Positions 36,388 through 47,985 of a DNA stretch of 64,000 bases are shown here, in pieces. The stretch spans positions 4,960,373 through 5,024,372 of the forward strand of contig NZ_KE386572.1 in assembly GCF_000427665.1 (NCBI RefSeq), read 5' to 3'. The stretch is from Geminicoccus roseus DSM 18922 (GTDB lineage Bacteria > Pseudomonadota > Alphaproteobacteria > Geminicoccales > Geminicoccaceae). The number at the start of each line of letters is the position of its first letter. Position 1 is the first letter of the stretch. A model generated the notes under the pieces. It did not search any database. It saw only the letters and a list, made by a program, of their open reading frames with translations, and was not told where the DNA came from. Made by a program: the position numbers and the translations under genes.

Positions 36388-36414
36388 CCCGATCGTCCCT
36401 TGCTGGTCAGTGCA

Positions 36415-36442
36415 TGGACAGCGCTTAGCACTCCGCTACAGT
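36415..36442 (+). promoter_or_regulatory. Candidate promoter of the AceE-like gene
   Basis: 'TGGACA' (36415-36420), 16-base spacer and 'TACAGT' (36437-36442), 40 bp before the start of the 2-oxoacid dehydrogenase gene, in the 95 bp gap between divergent genes. 'AGGGAG' near 36472 is its ribosome-binding site. No strong dyad is seen in the gap. Confidence 0.4.
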
Positions 36443-36482
36443 TCCAGACAGTCGCGGCAACGACGCAAAACAGGGAGTAGCG

Positions 36483-38816
36483 ATGATCGACGCGGGTACC
36501 GTTCGGCGGCTGGAGGCCATCGAGAAGAAGCTGCTCTGGCTGTCGTCCTGGACGATCCACCACGCCAACCATCTCCGCCCGTCGCGCGACAAGCTCAAGG
36601 TCGGCGGCCACCAGGCCTCCTGCGCCTCCTGCGCCACCCTGCTCACCGCCCTGTTCTTCCACACCATGCGCGGCGCCGACCGGATCGCGGTGAAGCCGCA
36701 CGCCTCGCCGATCATGCACGCCGCGCTCTACCTGATGGGTCTGGAATCGCGCGAGCGGCTGGAGCGGTTCCGGGCGCTGCACGGCGCCCAGGCCTATCCG
36801 TCGCGCACCAAGGACGTGCCGGTGGTCGACTTCTCCACCGGCTCGGTGGGCCTGGGCGCCGCGGTCACCCTGTTCGCCTCCTTGACCCAGGACCTCCTGC
36901 GCCAGCGGAAGCTGGTCTCCGACCAGGAGCCGGCCGGCCGGATGATCGCCGTGGTCGGCGACGCCGAGCTCGACGAGGGCAACGTGTTCGAGGCCCTGCT
37001 CGAGGGCTGGAAATACGACGTCCGCAATGTCTGGTGGGTGATCGACTACAACCGCCAGTCGCTGGACCGGGTCGTGCCGGAAAAGCTGTTCAGCAAGATT
37101 GAAGGCTTCTTCGACGAGGTCGGCTGGGAAGTCGTCACCATCAAGTACGGCAAGAAGCTGCAGGCGGCATTCGCGGAGCCGGGCGGCGAGGTGCTGCGCC
37201 GCTGGATCGACGACTGCCCGAACGACCTCTATGCCGCCCTCACCTTCAAGGGCGGCTCGGCCTGGCGCCAGCAGCTCCAGTCCACCGCCGGCGACGACCC
37301 CTACGTCAAGGCGCTCCTGGAGCGGCTGGGCGACGAGGACCTCGCCCAGCTGATGACCAACCTGGGCGGCCACGACGTCGAGGCGGTGCTGGACGCCTTC
37401 GACGCGGTGAAGGACGACCGGCCGCGCTGCTTCATCGCCTACACGGTGAAAGGCTGGGGCCTGCCGTTCGCCGGGCACAAGGACAACCATTCCGGCCTGA
37501 TGACGCCCGATCAGGTCGACAGCCTGCGCGAGCAGATGGGGGTGCCCGCCGGCGAGGAATGGCAGCCCTATGCTGGCCTCGCCGACCTGCGGGACGAGCT
37601 GGAGGCCTTTGTCGAGCAGGTGCCGTTCCGGCAGCGCACCTTCCGCCACGTGGCGCCCACGGTCGAGGTGCCGGACAGCCTGGGCCAGGTCAGCATCGGT
37701 GCTGCCGCCTCGACCCAGGAAGTGTTCGGCAAGCTGATGGCCGAGCTCGGCAAGAGCGACAGCGAGCTGGCCGCCCGCCTGGTGACGACCTCGCCCGACG
37801 TGGCGGTCTCGACCTCGCTGGGCGCCTGGGTCAGCCGGCGCGGCGTGTTCCATGGCACCGCGCACGAGGACATCTTCCGCGAGCACAAGGTCGCCTCGCC
37901 GACCCGCTGGCAGTCCTCGCCGACCGGCCAGCACATGGAGCTGGGCATCGCCGAGAACAATCTGTTCCTGATGCTGGCGGCGCTGGGCCTCGCCCACGAC
38001 ACGTTCGGCGCGCGGCTCCTGCCGGTCGGCACCCTCTACGACCCGTTCATCTGCCGCGGCCTCGATGCGCTGAACTATGCCTGCTACCAGGACGCCCGCT
38101 TCCTCCTGGTGGCGACACCCTCCGGGGTGACGCTGGCGCCGGAGGGCGGCGCCCACCAGTCGATCGCCACCCCGCTGATCGGCATGGGCCAGCCCGGGCT
38201 CACCTATTTCGAGCCGGCGTTCGCCGACGAGCTGGCGCCCCTGATGCGCCACGCCTTCCAGCACATGCAGGCCGACAACGGCGGCTCGGTCTATCTGCGC
38301 CTCTCGACCCGGCAGATCCCGCAGGCCCGGCGACCGTTGGACGAGGCGGCGCTGCTGGCCGGCGCCTACTGGCTGGCAGCACCCGCCGAGGGCGCGGAGC
38401 TCGCGATCGTGGCCCAGGGTGCGGTGCTGCCCGAGGCCATGGACGCCCATGCCGAGCTGGCCGAGGACGTGCCGGGGCTGGGGCTGCTGGTGGTGACCTC
38501 GCCCGACCGGCTGATCCAGGACTGGCGGGCCAACGGCCAGGCCTCCCACGTGGCCCGGCTCCTGGCGCCGCTTGCCGGCGACGCCGGGCTGGTCACCGTG
38601 CTGGACGGCCATCCGACCACGCTCGCCTGGCTGGGTGCGGTGCGCGGCCACCAGGTGGAGACGCTGGGCGTCGACCGGTTCGGCCAGTCCGCGGACATCC
38701 CGGATCTCTACGCCGTCCACGGCCTGGACTCCCTGGCGATCGTGGATGCGGCCGCCCGCGCCCTGGTCGGCCGGTTGTCCAGAACCGAGAACGTGAATAT
38801 TGGAACCCCTCGATAA
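36483..38816 (+). CDS. AceE-like thiamine-diphosphate 2-oxoacid dehydrogenase / transketolase-family protein
   Basis: 777 residues in one chain, the architecture of homodimeric E1 enzymes, but about 110 residues shorter than AceE. The ThDP site is 'GDAELDEGNVFEALLEGW' followed by 'NVWWVIDYNRQSLD', parallel to 'GDGEMDE' in AceE. 'GGHQASCASCATLLTALFF' and 'DFSTGSVGLG' are transketolase-superfamily segments; 'TAHEDIFREHKVASPTRW' and 'GIAENNLFLMLAALG' belong to the pyrimidine domain. It resembles the group annotated as transketolase or MdeB (2-ketobutyrate-specific). No E2 or E3 gene is adjacent, so the oxoacid and partner are open. Confidence 0.75.
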   Translation: MIDAGTVRRLEAIEKKLLWLSSWTIHHANHLRPSRDKLKVGGHQASCASCATLLTALFFHTMRGADRIAVKPHASPIMHAALYLMGLESRERLERFRALHGAQAYPSRTKDVPVVDFSTGSVGLGAAVTLFASLTQDLLRQRKLVSDQEPAGRMIAVVGDAELDEGNVFEALLEGWKYDVRNVWWVIDYNRQSLDRVVPEKLFSKIEGFFDEVGWEVVTIKYGKKLQAAFAEPGGEVLRRWIDDCPNDLYAALTFKGGSAWRQQLQSTAGDDPYVKALLERLGDEDLAQLMTNLGGHDVEAVLDAFDAVKDDRPRCFIAYTVKGWGLPFAGHKDNHSGLMTPDQVDSLREQMGVPAGEEWQPYAGLADLRDELEAFVEQVPFRQRTFRHVAPTVEVPDSLGQVSIGAAASTQEVFGKLMAELGKSDSELAARLVTTSPDVAVSTSLGAWVSRRGVFHGTAHEDIFREHKVASPTRWQSSPTGQHMELGIAENNLFLMLAALGLAHDTFGARLLPVGTLYDPFICRGLDALNYACYQDARFLLVATPSGVTLAPEGGAHQSIATPLIGMGQPGLTYFEPAFADELAPLMRHAFQHMQADNGGSVYLRLSTRQIPQARRPLDEAALLAGAYWLAAPAEGAELAIVAQGAVLPEAMDAHAELAEDVPGLGLLVVTSPDRLIQDWRANGQASHVARLLAPLAGDAGLVTVLDGHPTTLAWLGAVRGHQVETLGVDRFGQSADIPDLYAVHGLDSLAIVDAAARALVGRLSRTENVNIGTPR

Positions 38817-38831
38817 GCTTGCCTGTTTTCG

Positions 38832-38851
38832 GTGCCTGGGGCACCCGTGCC
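38832..38851. repeat. Overlapping inverted repeats upstream of coxG
   Basis: 'GTGCC' TGG 'GGCAC' CC 'GTGCC': two alternative stems share the central 'GGCAC'. It lies between the end of the AceE-like gene (38816) and the coxG start (38885). It could be a terminator-like stem, without a T tract, or a site in the coxG leader. Confidence 0.35.
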
Positions 38852-38884
38852 CGGGGCCGTGATTAAACAAAAGGAACGCTGTAC

Positions 38885-40024
38885 ATGGACATGACCGGCG
38901 AGTACCGGATCCCGGCTCCGCGTCAGATCGTCTGGGAGGCGTTGAACGATCCCGAGACGCTCAAGGCGTCGATCGTGGGCTGCGACGAACTCAACCGCAC
39001 CGGCCCGAACAGCTTCGAGGCCAAGGTCACCGCCAAGGTCGGCCCGGTGAAGGCCAAGTTCGGCGGCAAGGTCAATCTCGAGGACCTGGATCCGCCGAAC
39101 GGCTACCGGATCGTCGGCGAAGGCTCCGGCGGCGCTGCCGGCTTCGCCAAGGGCGGCGCCAAGGTCGACCTGATCGACGAGGGCGCGGAAACCATCCTGC
39201 GCTACGAAGCCAAGGCCGATGTCGGCGGCAAGCTGGCCCAGATCGGCTCGCGCCTGATCGCCGGCACCGCCAAGAAGATGGCCGACGACTTCTTCAGCCG
39301 CTTCTCGCAGATCGTGAGCGAGCGCGCCGCCAAGAGCGGTGCTGCCACCGCGCCGGCCGGAGCGACCGCCGCCGCGGCAGCGCCGGTCGCGTCGACGGCG
39401 GCCCCGCCGGCGGCGGCCGCCGTGGGCGGGCCGGTGGTGGAGACCCCGGCCGAGCCGGCCGGCACCGCGGTGCCGCGCAGCGACGCGTCCAAGGAGCGTC
39501 CCACCGAGGACGCCGCCACCGCCGACGTGGTCACCCCGCCCCCGGCGGTCGGCCACCCGCCGCCGCATGTCGCCGACGAGCTGGCCGCCTCGGCCGCCGA
39601 TGGCGGGCGGGTCGAATCGGTGCCGTCCGAGCCGTCGCCCCCGCCCCATGCCGGCGGCATGCCGGCAGCGGCGGCCGTGGATGGCGGCACCGCCGTGGAC
39701 CACAACGCCGGCTACGAGCCCGGCCGGATCACCGCAGCGCCGGTGACCGCCCCGCCGGGCCCGGTGCCGGGCGGTCCTGAGCCGGTGGAGACGCCGACCG
39801 TGGACGAGCCGGCCCACACCTCCGCCCGCATCCAGGCGGCGCCGGAGCCGTCGGCGGTCACCCCGCCGCCGCCGGTGGGCACCTCGACCGGTGCTCCGGG
39901 CGGCAGCCCGCGCACCGCCACCGGCGCGAAGGCGCCCGCGGCCACGGCCAAGGGCGGGCTCCCCTGGACCTGGATCATCGCGGCGATCGTCGTCCTGCTG
40001 ATCCTGCTGTTCCTGCTCACCTGA
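38885..40024 (+). CDS. coxG: CoxG-like carbon monoxide dehydrogenase subunit G
   Basis: 379 residues. The N-terminal 150 residues are a SRPBCC-fold CoxG domain: 'GEYRIPAPRQIVWEALNDPE', 'IVGCDELNRTGPNSFEAKVT' and 'VGGKLAQIGSRLIAGTAKK'. A long Ala/Pro-rich disordered linker (about 155-340) leads to a C-terminal membrane helix ('TWIIAAIVVLLILLFLL'). In Oligotropha CoxG anchors the CO dehydrogenase to the membrane and helps deliver electrons to quinone. Starts 61 bp before the predicted hairpin region of coxS. Linker is compositionally simple and its length is not meaningful. Confidence 0.88.
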   Translation: MDMTGEYRIPAPRQIVWEALNDPETLKASIVGCDELNRTGPNSFEAKVTAKVGPVKAKFGGKVNLEDLDPPNGYRIVGEGSGGAAGFAKGGAKVDLIDEGAETILRYEAKADVGGKLAQIGSRLIAGTAKKMADDFFSRFSQIVSERAAKSGAATAPAGATAAAAAPVASTAAPPAAAAVGGPVVETPAEPAGTAVPRSDASKERPTEDAATADVVTPPPAVGHPPPHVADELAASAADGGRVESVPSEPSPPPHAGGMPAAAAVDGGTAVDHNAGYEPGRITAAPVTAPPGPVPGGPEPVETPTVDEPAHTSARIQAAPEPSAVTPPPPVGTSTGAPGGSPRTATGAKAPAATAKGGLPWTWIIAAIVVLLILLFLLT

Positions 40025-40030
40025 CTTGGG

Positions 40031-40067
40031 AAAGGGCCATCGCTGCGTTGACGCTGCGGTGGCCTTT
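40031..40067. terminator. Hairpin between coxG and coxS, overlapping a candidate promoter
   Basis: 'AAAGGGCCATCG' and 'CGGTGGCCTTT' pair with one bulge and a G-T pair, around an 11-base loop holding the 7-base repeat 'CGCTGCG'. It begins just after the coxG stop codon. A proposed coxS promoter overlaps it (40048-40076). It may be a terminator of coxG, partial read-through, or a transcript-stabilising stem. Confidence 0.45.
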
Positions 40068-40076
40068 CAATAGCTT
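40048..40076 (+). promoter_or_regulatory. Candidate promoter for the coxSLM genes
   Basis: 'TTGACG' (40048-40053), 17-base spacer and 'TAGCTT' (40071-40076), 127 bp before the coxS start. The leader that follows encodes no clear gene, and a 'GGGAGAGG' ribosome-binding site precedes the ATG. Confidence 0.4.
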
Positions 40077-40202
40077 CCGCCGAAAGGCAGCATGGTTCCA
40101 GGCGTGGACGACACGTCCGTTCGGCCTGCTCCTGGCGCTATCGTGCCGTCACGAGATATCGAGGCAGGGCCCGCGCCGACCAGGCGGGCCAGGGAGAGGT
40201 TG

Positions 40203-40676
<474 letters not shown>

Positions 40677-40765
40677 CCTGGACCGCACGCACGGGCCGCA
40701 CGGCCCGTGCCGCAGAATAATCAGAAGCGGCCATGTGACCTCGCGATCAGGGGGCGGAAAACCAA

Positions 40766-43132
<2,367 letters not shown>

Positions 43133-43152
43133 ACACGAGAGAGAGCTGAGAG

Positions 43153-43947
43153 ATGTACGCTTTCGGATATCATCGGCCCGGGTCGGTCGCGGATGCGGTG
43201 AAGCTCCTGGCCGACAATCCGGACGCCAAGCTGCTCGCCGGCGGCCAGACCTTCATCCCGACCCTCAAGCAGCGTCTGGCGCAGCCGTCCGACGTGATCG
43301 ACCTCGGCGGCATCGCCGAGCTCAAGGGGATCAGGGCCGAGGGCGACAACGTCGTCATCGGCGCGATGGTCAAGCATGGCGAGGTGGCCCGCGACGCGAC
43401 CGTGAAGTCGATGATCCCGGCGCTGGCCGACATGGCCAGCGTGATCGGCGACACCCAGGTCCGCAACCGCGGCACGATTGGCGGCTCGGTCAGCAACAAC
43501 GATCCGGCTTCCGACTACCCGGGCGCGGTGGTCGGGCTTGGCGCCACCATCACCACCGACCGGCGCACCATCGCCGGCGAGGACTTCTTCACCGGCCTGT
43601 TCGAGACTGCCCTGGAAGAGGGCGAGATCCTGACCTCGATCAGCTTCCCCAAGCCGATCGCGGCGGCCTATGAGAAGTTCCGCAACCCGGCCTCGCGCTA
43701 CGCCATGGTCGGGGTGTTCGTCGCCAAGACCGCGTCCGGCGTCCGGGTCGCGGTCACCGGCGCCGGCCCCTGCGTGTTCCGCCTGCCGGAGTTCGAGCAG
43801 GCGCTCTCCTCGAACTTCTCGGCCTCGGCGATCGAGAACCTGACCGTGGATGCCAGCGAGCTGAACTCGGACATCCATGCTTCGGCCGAGTATCGGGCCC
43901 ACCTGATCAAGGTCGTCGCCAAGCGGGCACTCGCCAAGGCGAAGTGA
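43153..43947 (+). CDS. coxM: Molybdenum hydroxylase FAD subunit (CoxM-like)
   Basis: 264 residues. Contains the two FAD-binding motifs of this family: 'AGGQTFIPTLKQRL' (the AGGxS/T-type) and 'TIGGSVSNNDPASDYP' (TIGG). It receives electrons from the CoxS clusters and passes them on, probably via CoxG to quinone. It starts 20 bp after coxL and ends at a strong terminator 30 bp later. Gene order S-L-M differs from the M-S-L order of form-I loci, consistent with form II. Confidence 0.92.
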   Translation: MYAFGYHRPGSVADAVKLLADNPDAKLLAGGQTFIPTLKQRLAQPSDVIDLGGIAELKGIRAEGDNVVIGAMVKHGEVARDATVKSMIPALADMASVIGDTQVRNRGTIGGSVSNNDPASDYPGAVVGLGATITTDRRTIAGEDFFTGLFETALEEGEILTSISFPKPIAAAYEKFRNPASRYAMVGVFVAKTASGVRVAVTGAGPCVFRLPEFEQALSSNFSASAIENLTVDASELNSDIHASAEYRAHLIKVVAKRALAKAK

Positions 43948-43977
43948 TCCCGGGCGGACAAGCCTGGTTCGACATGG

Positions 43978-44007
43978 AAAGGGCTCCTCGTGGGGCCCTT
44001 TCTTTTT
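43978..44007 (+). terminator. Rho-independent terminator after coxM
   Basis: 'AAAGGGCTCC', loop 'TCGT', 'GGGGCCCTTT' form a 10-pair stem with one G-T pair, followed by 'CTTTTT'. It starts 30 bp after the coxM stop codon and is the clearest intrinsic terminator in the window. Confidence 0.85.
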
Positions 44008-44077
44008 GACTTGGACCTTGTAGATCCCCCGAAGGATGTGGTTCCTTCCGGACCAGGAAGTTTCCGGGATCCTGGCA

Positions 44078-44494
44078 ATGATACGCTTCTTGTCTTTGGG
44101 CGCCGCCCTGTTGCTGCTCAGTGCCTGTGGGCCGGAATACAAGACGTTCTACTCGTTCAGCCCGCCGCCCCAGTCGGTGGAAGCGACCCAGTGCCTGCAG
44201 AACTGCGAGATCCAGCAGCAGCAGTGCAGGCTGCTCGAGGACACCCGCTTCACCGCCTGCCGCAGCGAGGCCCGCGCCGACCGGCTGCAGTGCGAGGCCG
44301 ACGGCAACGCCCAGTACCAGGCCTGCCTCGCCAAGAACCCGGACAAGCCGAAGAACTGCTACAAGCCGTACTGCATGGAGAACCAGTGCACCAACGAGCG
44401 GGGCAGCTGCGAGGAGAGCTACCGCACCTGCTACAGCTCCTGCGGCGGCACCGTCACCTCGCGCACCGAATGCGTGTCGGGCTGCGACCAGTAG
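44078..44494 (+). CDS. Cysteine-rich lipoprotein A (14 mature cysteines besides the lipobox)
   Basis: 138 residues. Signal peptide with lipobox 'LLSAC' (Cys17). The mature chain has 14 cysteines in an evenly spread pattern, mostly as C-x3-C/C-x9..11-C groups such as 'CLQNCEIQQQQC' and 'CYSSCGGTV', and should form several disulfides in the periplasm. It is a paralogue of the gene at 45774: all 14 cysteines align, also 'FYSFSPPPQS' to 'RYSYTAPPES' and 'NPDKPKNC' to 'NPDQPENC'. No known domain recognised. The ATG at MIRFLSL is taken because it gives the signal peptide. Confidence 0.78.
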   Translation: MIRFLSLGAALLLLSACGPEYKTFYSFSPPPQSVEATQCLQNCEIQQQQCRLLEDTRFTACRSEARADRLQCEADGNAQYQACLAKNPDKPKNCYKPYCMENQCTNERGSCEESYRTCYSSCGGTVTSRTECVSGCDQ

Positions 44495-44519
44495 CGGGAC
44501 AGGACGGCGGCCCCGCCCG

Positions 44520-45470
44520 TCAGGTGACCGGATCGAGCTGCAGCCAGATCGGGTCGAACAGGCCGGCAACCCGGCTCATGTCCTGGGCGGAAACCTGATC
44601 CATGGCGCCTTGCGGCCCCCCGCGCAGGAACAGCTGCAGCTCCTGCTCCACCTGGTCGGGCTGCGGGACCGACAGGCCAAGCGCTTCCAGGTCCGCCACG
44701 ATCGGCTCGTCGGGTCCGAGGTAGCAGTTGCCGTCCTCGACCTCCCGGCCCGGTGCCGGGACCCGGATCATCACGATCCGGCTCACCGTCGGCTGCGGCT
44801 CCGGGCCGATCAGGGACGCCCCGGCCACATGGCCCAGCAGCATGCTCACCGGGGGCGCCGGGCGGAACATCGAGAAGAACAGCGGCAGCTCGCCGTCCTC
44901 GTGCAGCAGGTTGAAGAACAGCAGGGGACCGCTTTCATAGGTGCTGCCCTGCATCCTGGTCTGCATGCCCTGCAGCCGTTCGCTGTAGGTCACCTGCGGC
45001 CGGTTCAGCTTCCTGGGCTGGTCGATCAGCAGCGTCCCCCGGATCAGCTTGCCCAGGTAATAGCGCGACCAGGCCGGGCTGTAGGCGGCATAGGCCCCCT
45101 GCAGCTGCCCGCGCAGGCCGAGCGGCGAATGACGGTCCTGCCCGTTGGCGGCGCCGAGAAAGGCCGCCGCCTGCTGGCTCACCCGCTCCGGCGACGCGGA
45201 AAAGCGCCCCGCGACCACCTCCAGGAACTCCTCCGAGGTGCTCTCCTGCAGCCACTCCACCGGATGCGGCAGGCCTAGGAGTTCCAGCCATTCGCCATAG
45301 AGCTTGGGGTCGCGCGGCTGGGCGCGGCCCTGCAGCCATTTATAGGAACGATCGACGTCGAAACTGGTCCCAGGATTGGCCTCGTGGAACGCGCGCGCCA
45401 GATGCTTGCGGGTCGCACAGTCGAGTACCACGGCCGTGATTGCGAACTTCATGGCGAGATCCACAGCCAT
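44520..45470 (-). CDS. Hypothetical protein with N-terminal HTH-like 'WLQGRA' region
   Basis: About 316 residues; ATG 45470 or 45452 are both possible (the second gives 'MKFAITAVV'). The N-terminal 'DCATRKHLARAFHEANP' and 'DRSYKWLQGRAQPRDPKLY' (about 15-60) look like a helix-turn-helix-type module that I remember from uncharacterised alphaproteobacterial proteins; that recollection is unsupported by a search. The rest is not recognised; there is no signal peptide or membrane helix. The gene is antisense between two paralogous Cys-rich lipoproteins and converges with the first (25 bp apart). Confidence 0.55.
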   Translation of the reverse strand: MAVDLAMKFAITAVVLDCATRKHLARAFHEANPGTSFDVDRSYKWLQGRAQPRDPKLYGEWLELLGLPHPVEWLQESTSEEFLEVVAGRFSASPERVSQQAAAFLGAANGQDRHSPLGLRGQLQGAYAAYSPAWSRYYLGKLIRGTLLIDQPRKLNRPQVTYSERLQGMQTRMQGSTYESGPLLFFNLLHEDGELPLFFSMFRPAPPVSMLLGHVAGASLIGPEPQPTVSRIVMIRVPAPGREVEDGNCYLGPDEPIVADLEALGLSVPQPDQVEQELQLFLRGGPQGAMDQVSAQDMSRVAGLFDPIWLQLDPVT

Positions 45471-45773
45471 CTCCGCCCCCATCGCCCAAGCATTTGCCTC
45501 CGGCGGTGAGTGCCTCGCCCGCACGACACCGAAACCGGAGAGTCCTCAACTGGACTGGCCGCATTTCCATGACCAGCACGTCCCTATAGCCCAAACGATC
45601 CGGACGTCCCATTTGTATTCGCGCCTTTTAACATTTCTTAGAGGACGTGAGCAAACGATTGCCAGAGATAGCCAAGGTCTGGAGCCGGACCCGGCATCGG
45701 GCTCGACGGGGCTGCGGGATGACGCGATCATCGGGCAAGACGTTGAACCTATCCCTGCCCGGACCCGCCCGCC
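45471..45773. other. 303 bp intergenic region between the unknown gene and lipoprotein B
   Basis: A divergent promoter region. Bases 45600-45660 are the most AT-rich here, including 'TTTTAACATTTCTTAGAGG', a 'TTAA-N6-TTAG' arrangement that resembles but does not match the CtrA box. Short reading frames exist with no recognisable content. I cannot fix a -35/-10 for either gene; no SD is apparent ahead of lipoprotein B. Confidence 0.35.
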
Positions 45774-46223
45774 ATGCGCGCCATCGTCCTGTCGGCCCTG
45801 ATCGTCCTGGCCGGGTGCGGGCCGCGCTTCGAGACCCGCTACAGCTACACGGCACCGCCGGAGTCACCGCAGAGCCGCCAGTGCCTGCAGGGTTGCGAAT
45901 GGCAGCGCCAGCAATGCCTGGCCCTGGCCGACAACCGCTTCGCGCTGTGCGAAACGGAGGCGCGCTACGAGGTCTATGAGTGCCGGGCCGAGGCGCGCTA
46001 CCGCTACGAGCGCTGCCTCAGCCGCAACCCGGACCAGCCGGAGAACTGCCACTACCAGCAGCTGTTCTGCCAGCGGCCGGTCTGCTGGCGCGACGACCGG
46101 CAGTGCGGGGAGCTGTACCGGTCCTGCTACGCGGCCTGCGGGGGGACGGTGGAGGCCGAGACCTATTGCGTCGCCAACTGCGACGAGGTGCCGGCGTCGC
46201 CGGCACCCCTCGCCTCGCCTTGA
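45774..46223 (+). CDS. Cysteine-rich lipoprotein B (paralogue of lipoprotein A)
   Basis: 149 residues with lipobox 'VLAGC' (Cys15) and 14 mature cysteines aligned one for one with those of the gene at 44078, e.g. 'CLQGCEWQRQQC' and 'CYAACGGTV'. It is more Arg/Glu-rich than A and has a Pro/Ala tail. Conservation of all cysteines with little other identity suggests a disulfide-stabilised scaffold under selection for its fold. No function recognised; no ribosome-binding site is obvious. Confidence 0.75.
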   Translation: MRAIVLSALIVLAGCGPRFETRYSYTAPPESPQSRQCLQGCEWQRQQCLALADNRFALCETEARYEVYECRAEARYRYERCLSRNPDQPENCHYQQLFCQRPVCWRDDRQCGELYRSCYAACGGTVEAETYCVANCDEVPASPAPLASP

Positions 46224-46236
46224 GTTTCCCGCTGGA

Positions 46237-46497
46237 TCAGTGGCCCATGCCCATCGCGGCCCGACCGAACGGGCCGGCATCGACCACGGGTGCCCGCGGC
46301 GGCGGCTCGTGGGCGATGACGTAGCGATGATGGGCGTTGCAGCGGGTCGATTCGGCCAGCCGCCGCCACTCGCCGAGCGCCCGGTCATAGGACGGGAACG
46401 GCCCCGCCAGGGACTGGGTGCCATCCACCAGGCGCTGGAAGCTGACATCGTCGTACTCGGCGCCGATGATCCAGAACTTGCTGCTGGACGTGGTCAT
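46237..46497 (-). CDS. DUF4170 family protein
   Basis: 86 residues with 'GGAG' 7 bases before the ATG. The sequence 'KFWIIGAEYDDVSFQRL', 'GPFPSYDRALGEWRRLAEST' and 'AHHRYVIAHE' is the pattern of DUF4170, a small alphaproteobacterial family of unknown role. It lies 35 bp after isocitrate lyase on the same strand, so it may be part of the same transcript, and converges with lipoprotein B. Confidence 0.75.
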   Translation of the reverse strand: MTTSSSKFWIIGAEYDDVSFQRLVDGTQSLAGPFPSYDRALGEWRRLAESTRCNAHHRYVIAHEPPPRAPVVDAGPFGRAAMGMGH

Positions 46498-46532
46498 GAT
46501 CGTCGCTCCTTGAAAACGCTGGGGGCTGTGGC

Positions 46533-47822
<1,290 letters not shown>

Positions 47823-47823
47823 T

Positions 47824-47838
47824 TGTAAATCCTTTACA
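47824..47838. promoter_or_regulatory. Inverted repeat overlapping the aceA start region, possible ScfR site
   Basis: 'TGTAAATCCTTTACA' is a perfect dyad (TGTAAA-N3-TTTACA) just upstream of the aceA ATG; its A-rich half contains the proposed ribosome-binding site. Two further TGTAAA copies lie near the regulator start. Binding here would also block initiation. Confidence 0.5.
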
Positions 47839-47951
47839 TCCCGTCCCGATGCATTGCATGGGTTAGCCAGAATGTTCGCCATCCGGATCGATCGGGCAAC
47901 CGGCTTTGTGGCAGTGATCGAGCATGGTTGTGAAATCTCGGCGGCTCATTT

Positions 47952-47967
47952 TGTAAATCTGTAAACA
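47952..47967. promoter_or_regulatory. Direct TGTAAA repeat before the ScfR-like gene
   Basis: 'TGTAAATC' and 'TGTAAACA' are in the same orientation, 8 bp apart, 19-34 bp before the regulator's TTG. The first 10 bases 'TTTGTAAATC' are identical to those at the aceA site. Shared motifs at both starts of a divergent pair point to autoregulation and control of aceA. Confidence 0.45.
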
Positions 47968-47985
47968 TTTGGGAGGAGATGGGAG

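Noticed and set aside
36360-38870. An 836-codon minus-strand frame opposite the AceE-like gene
   Set aside because: Antisense shadow with no recognisable domain; the true gene is on the plus strand.
44494-44520. A possible terminator between lipoprotein A and the convergent unknown gene
   Set aside because: 'GACGGCGG' and 'CCGCCCGTC' can pair, but only with a bulge and a two-base loop and no T tract.
45619-45640. A CtrA-type box in 'TTTTAACATTTCTTAG'
   Set aside because: The second half-site is TTAG and spacing is six, not the seven bases of TTAA-N7-TTAA.
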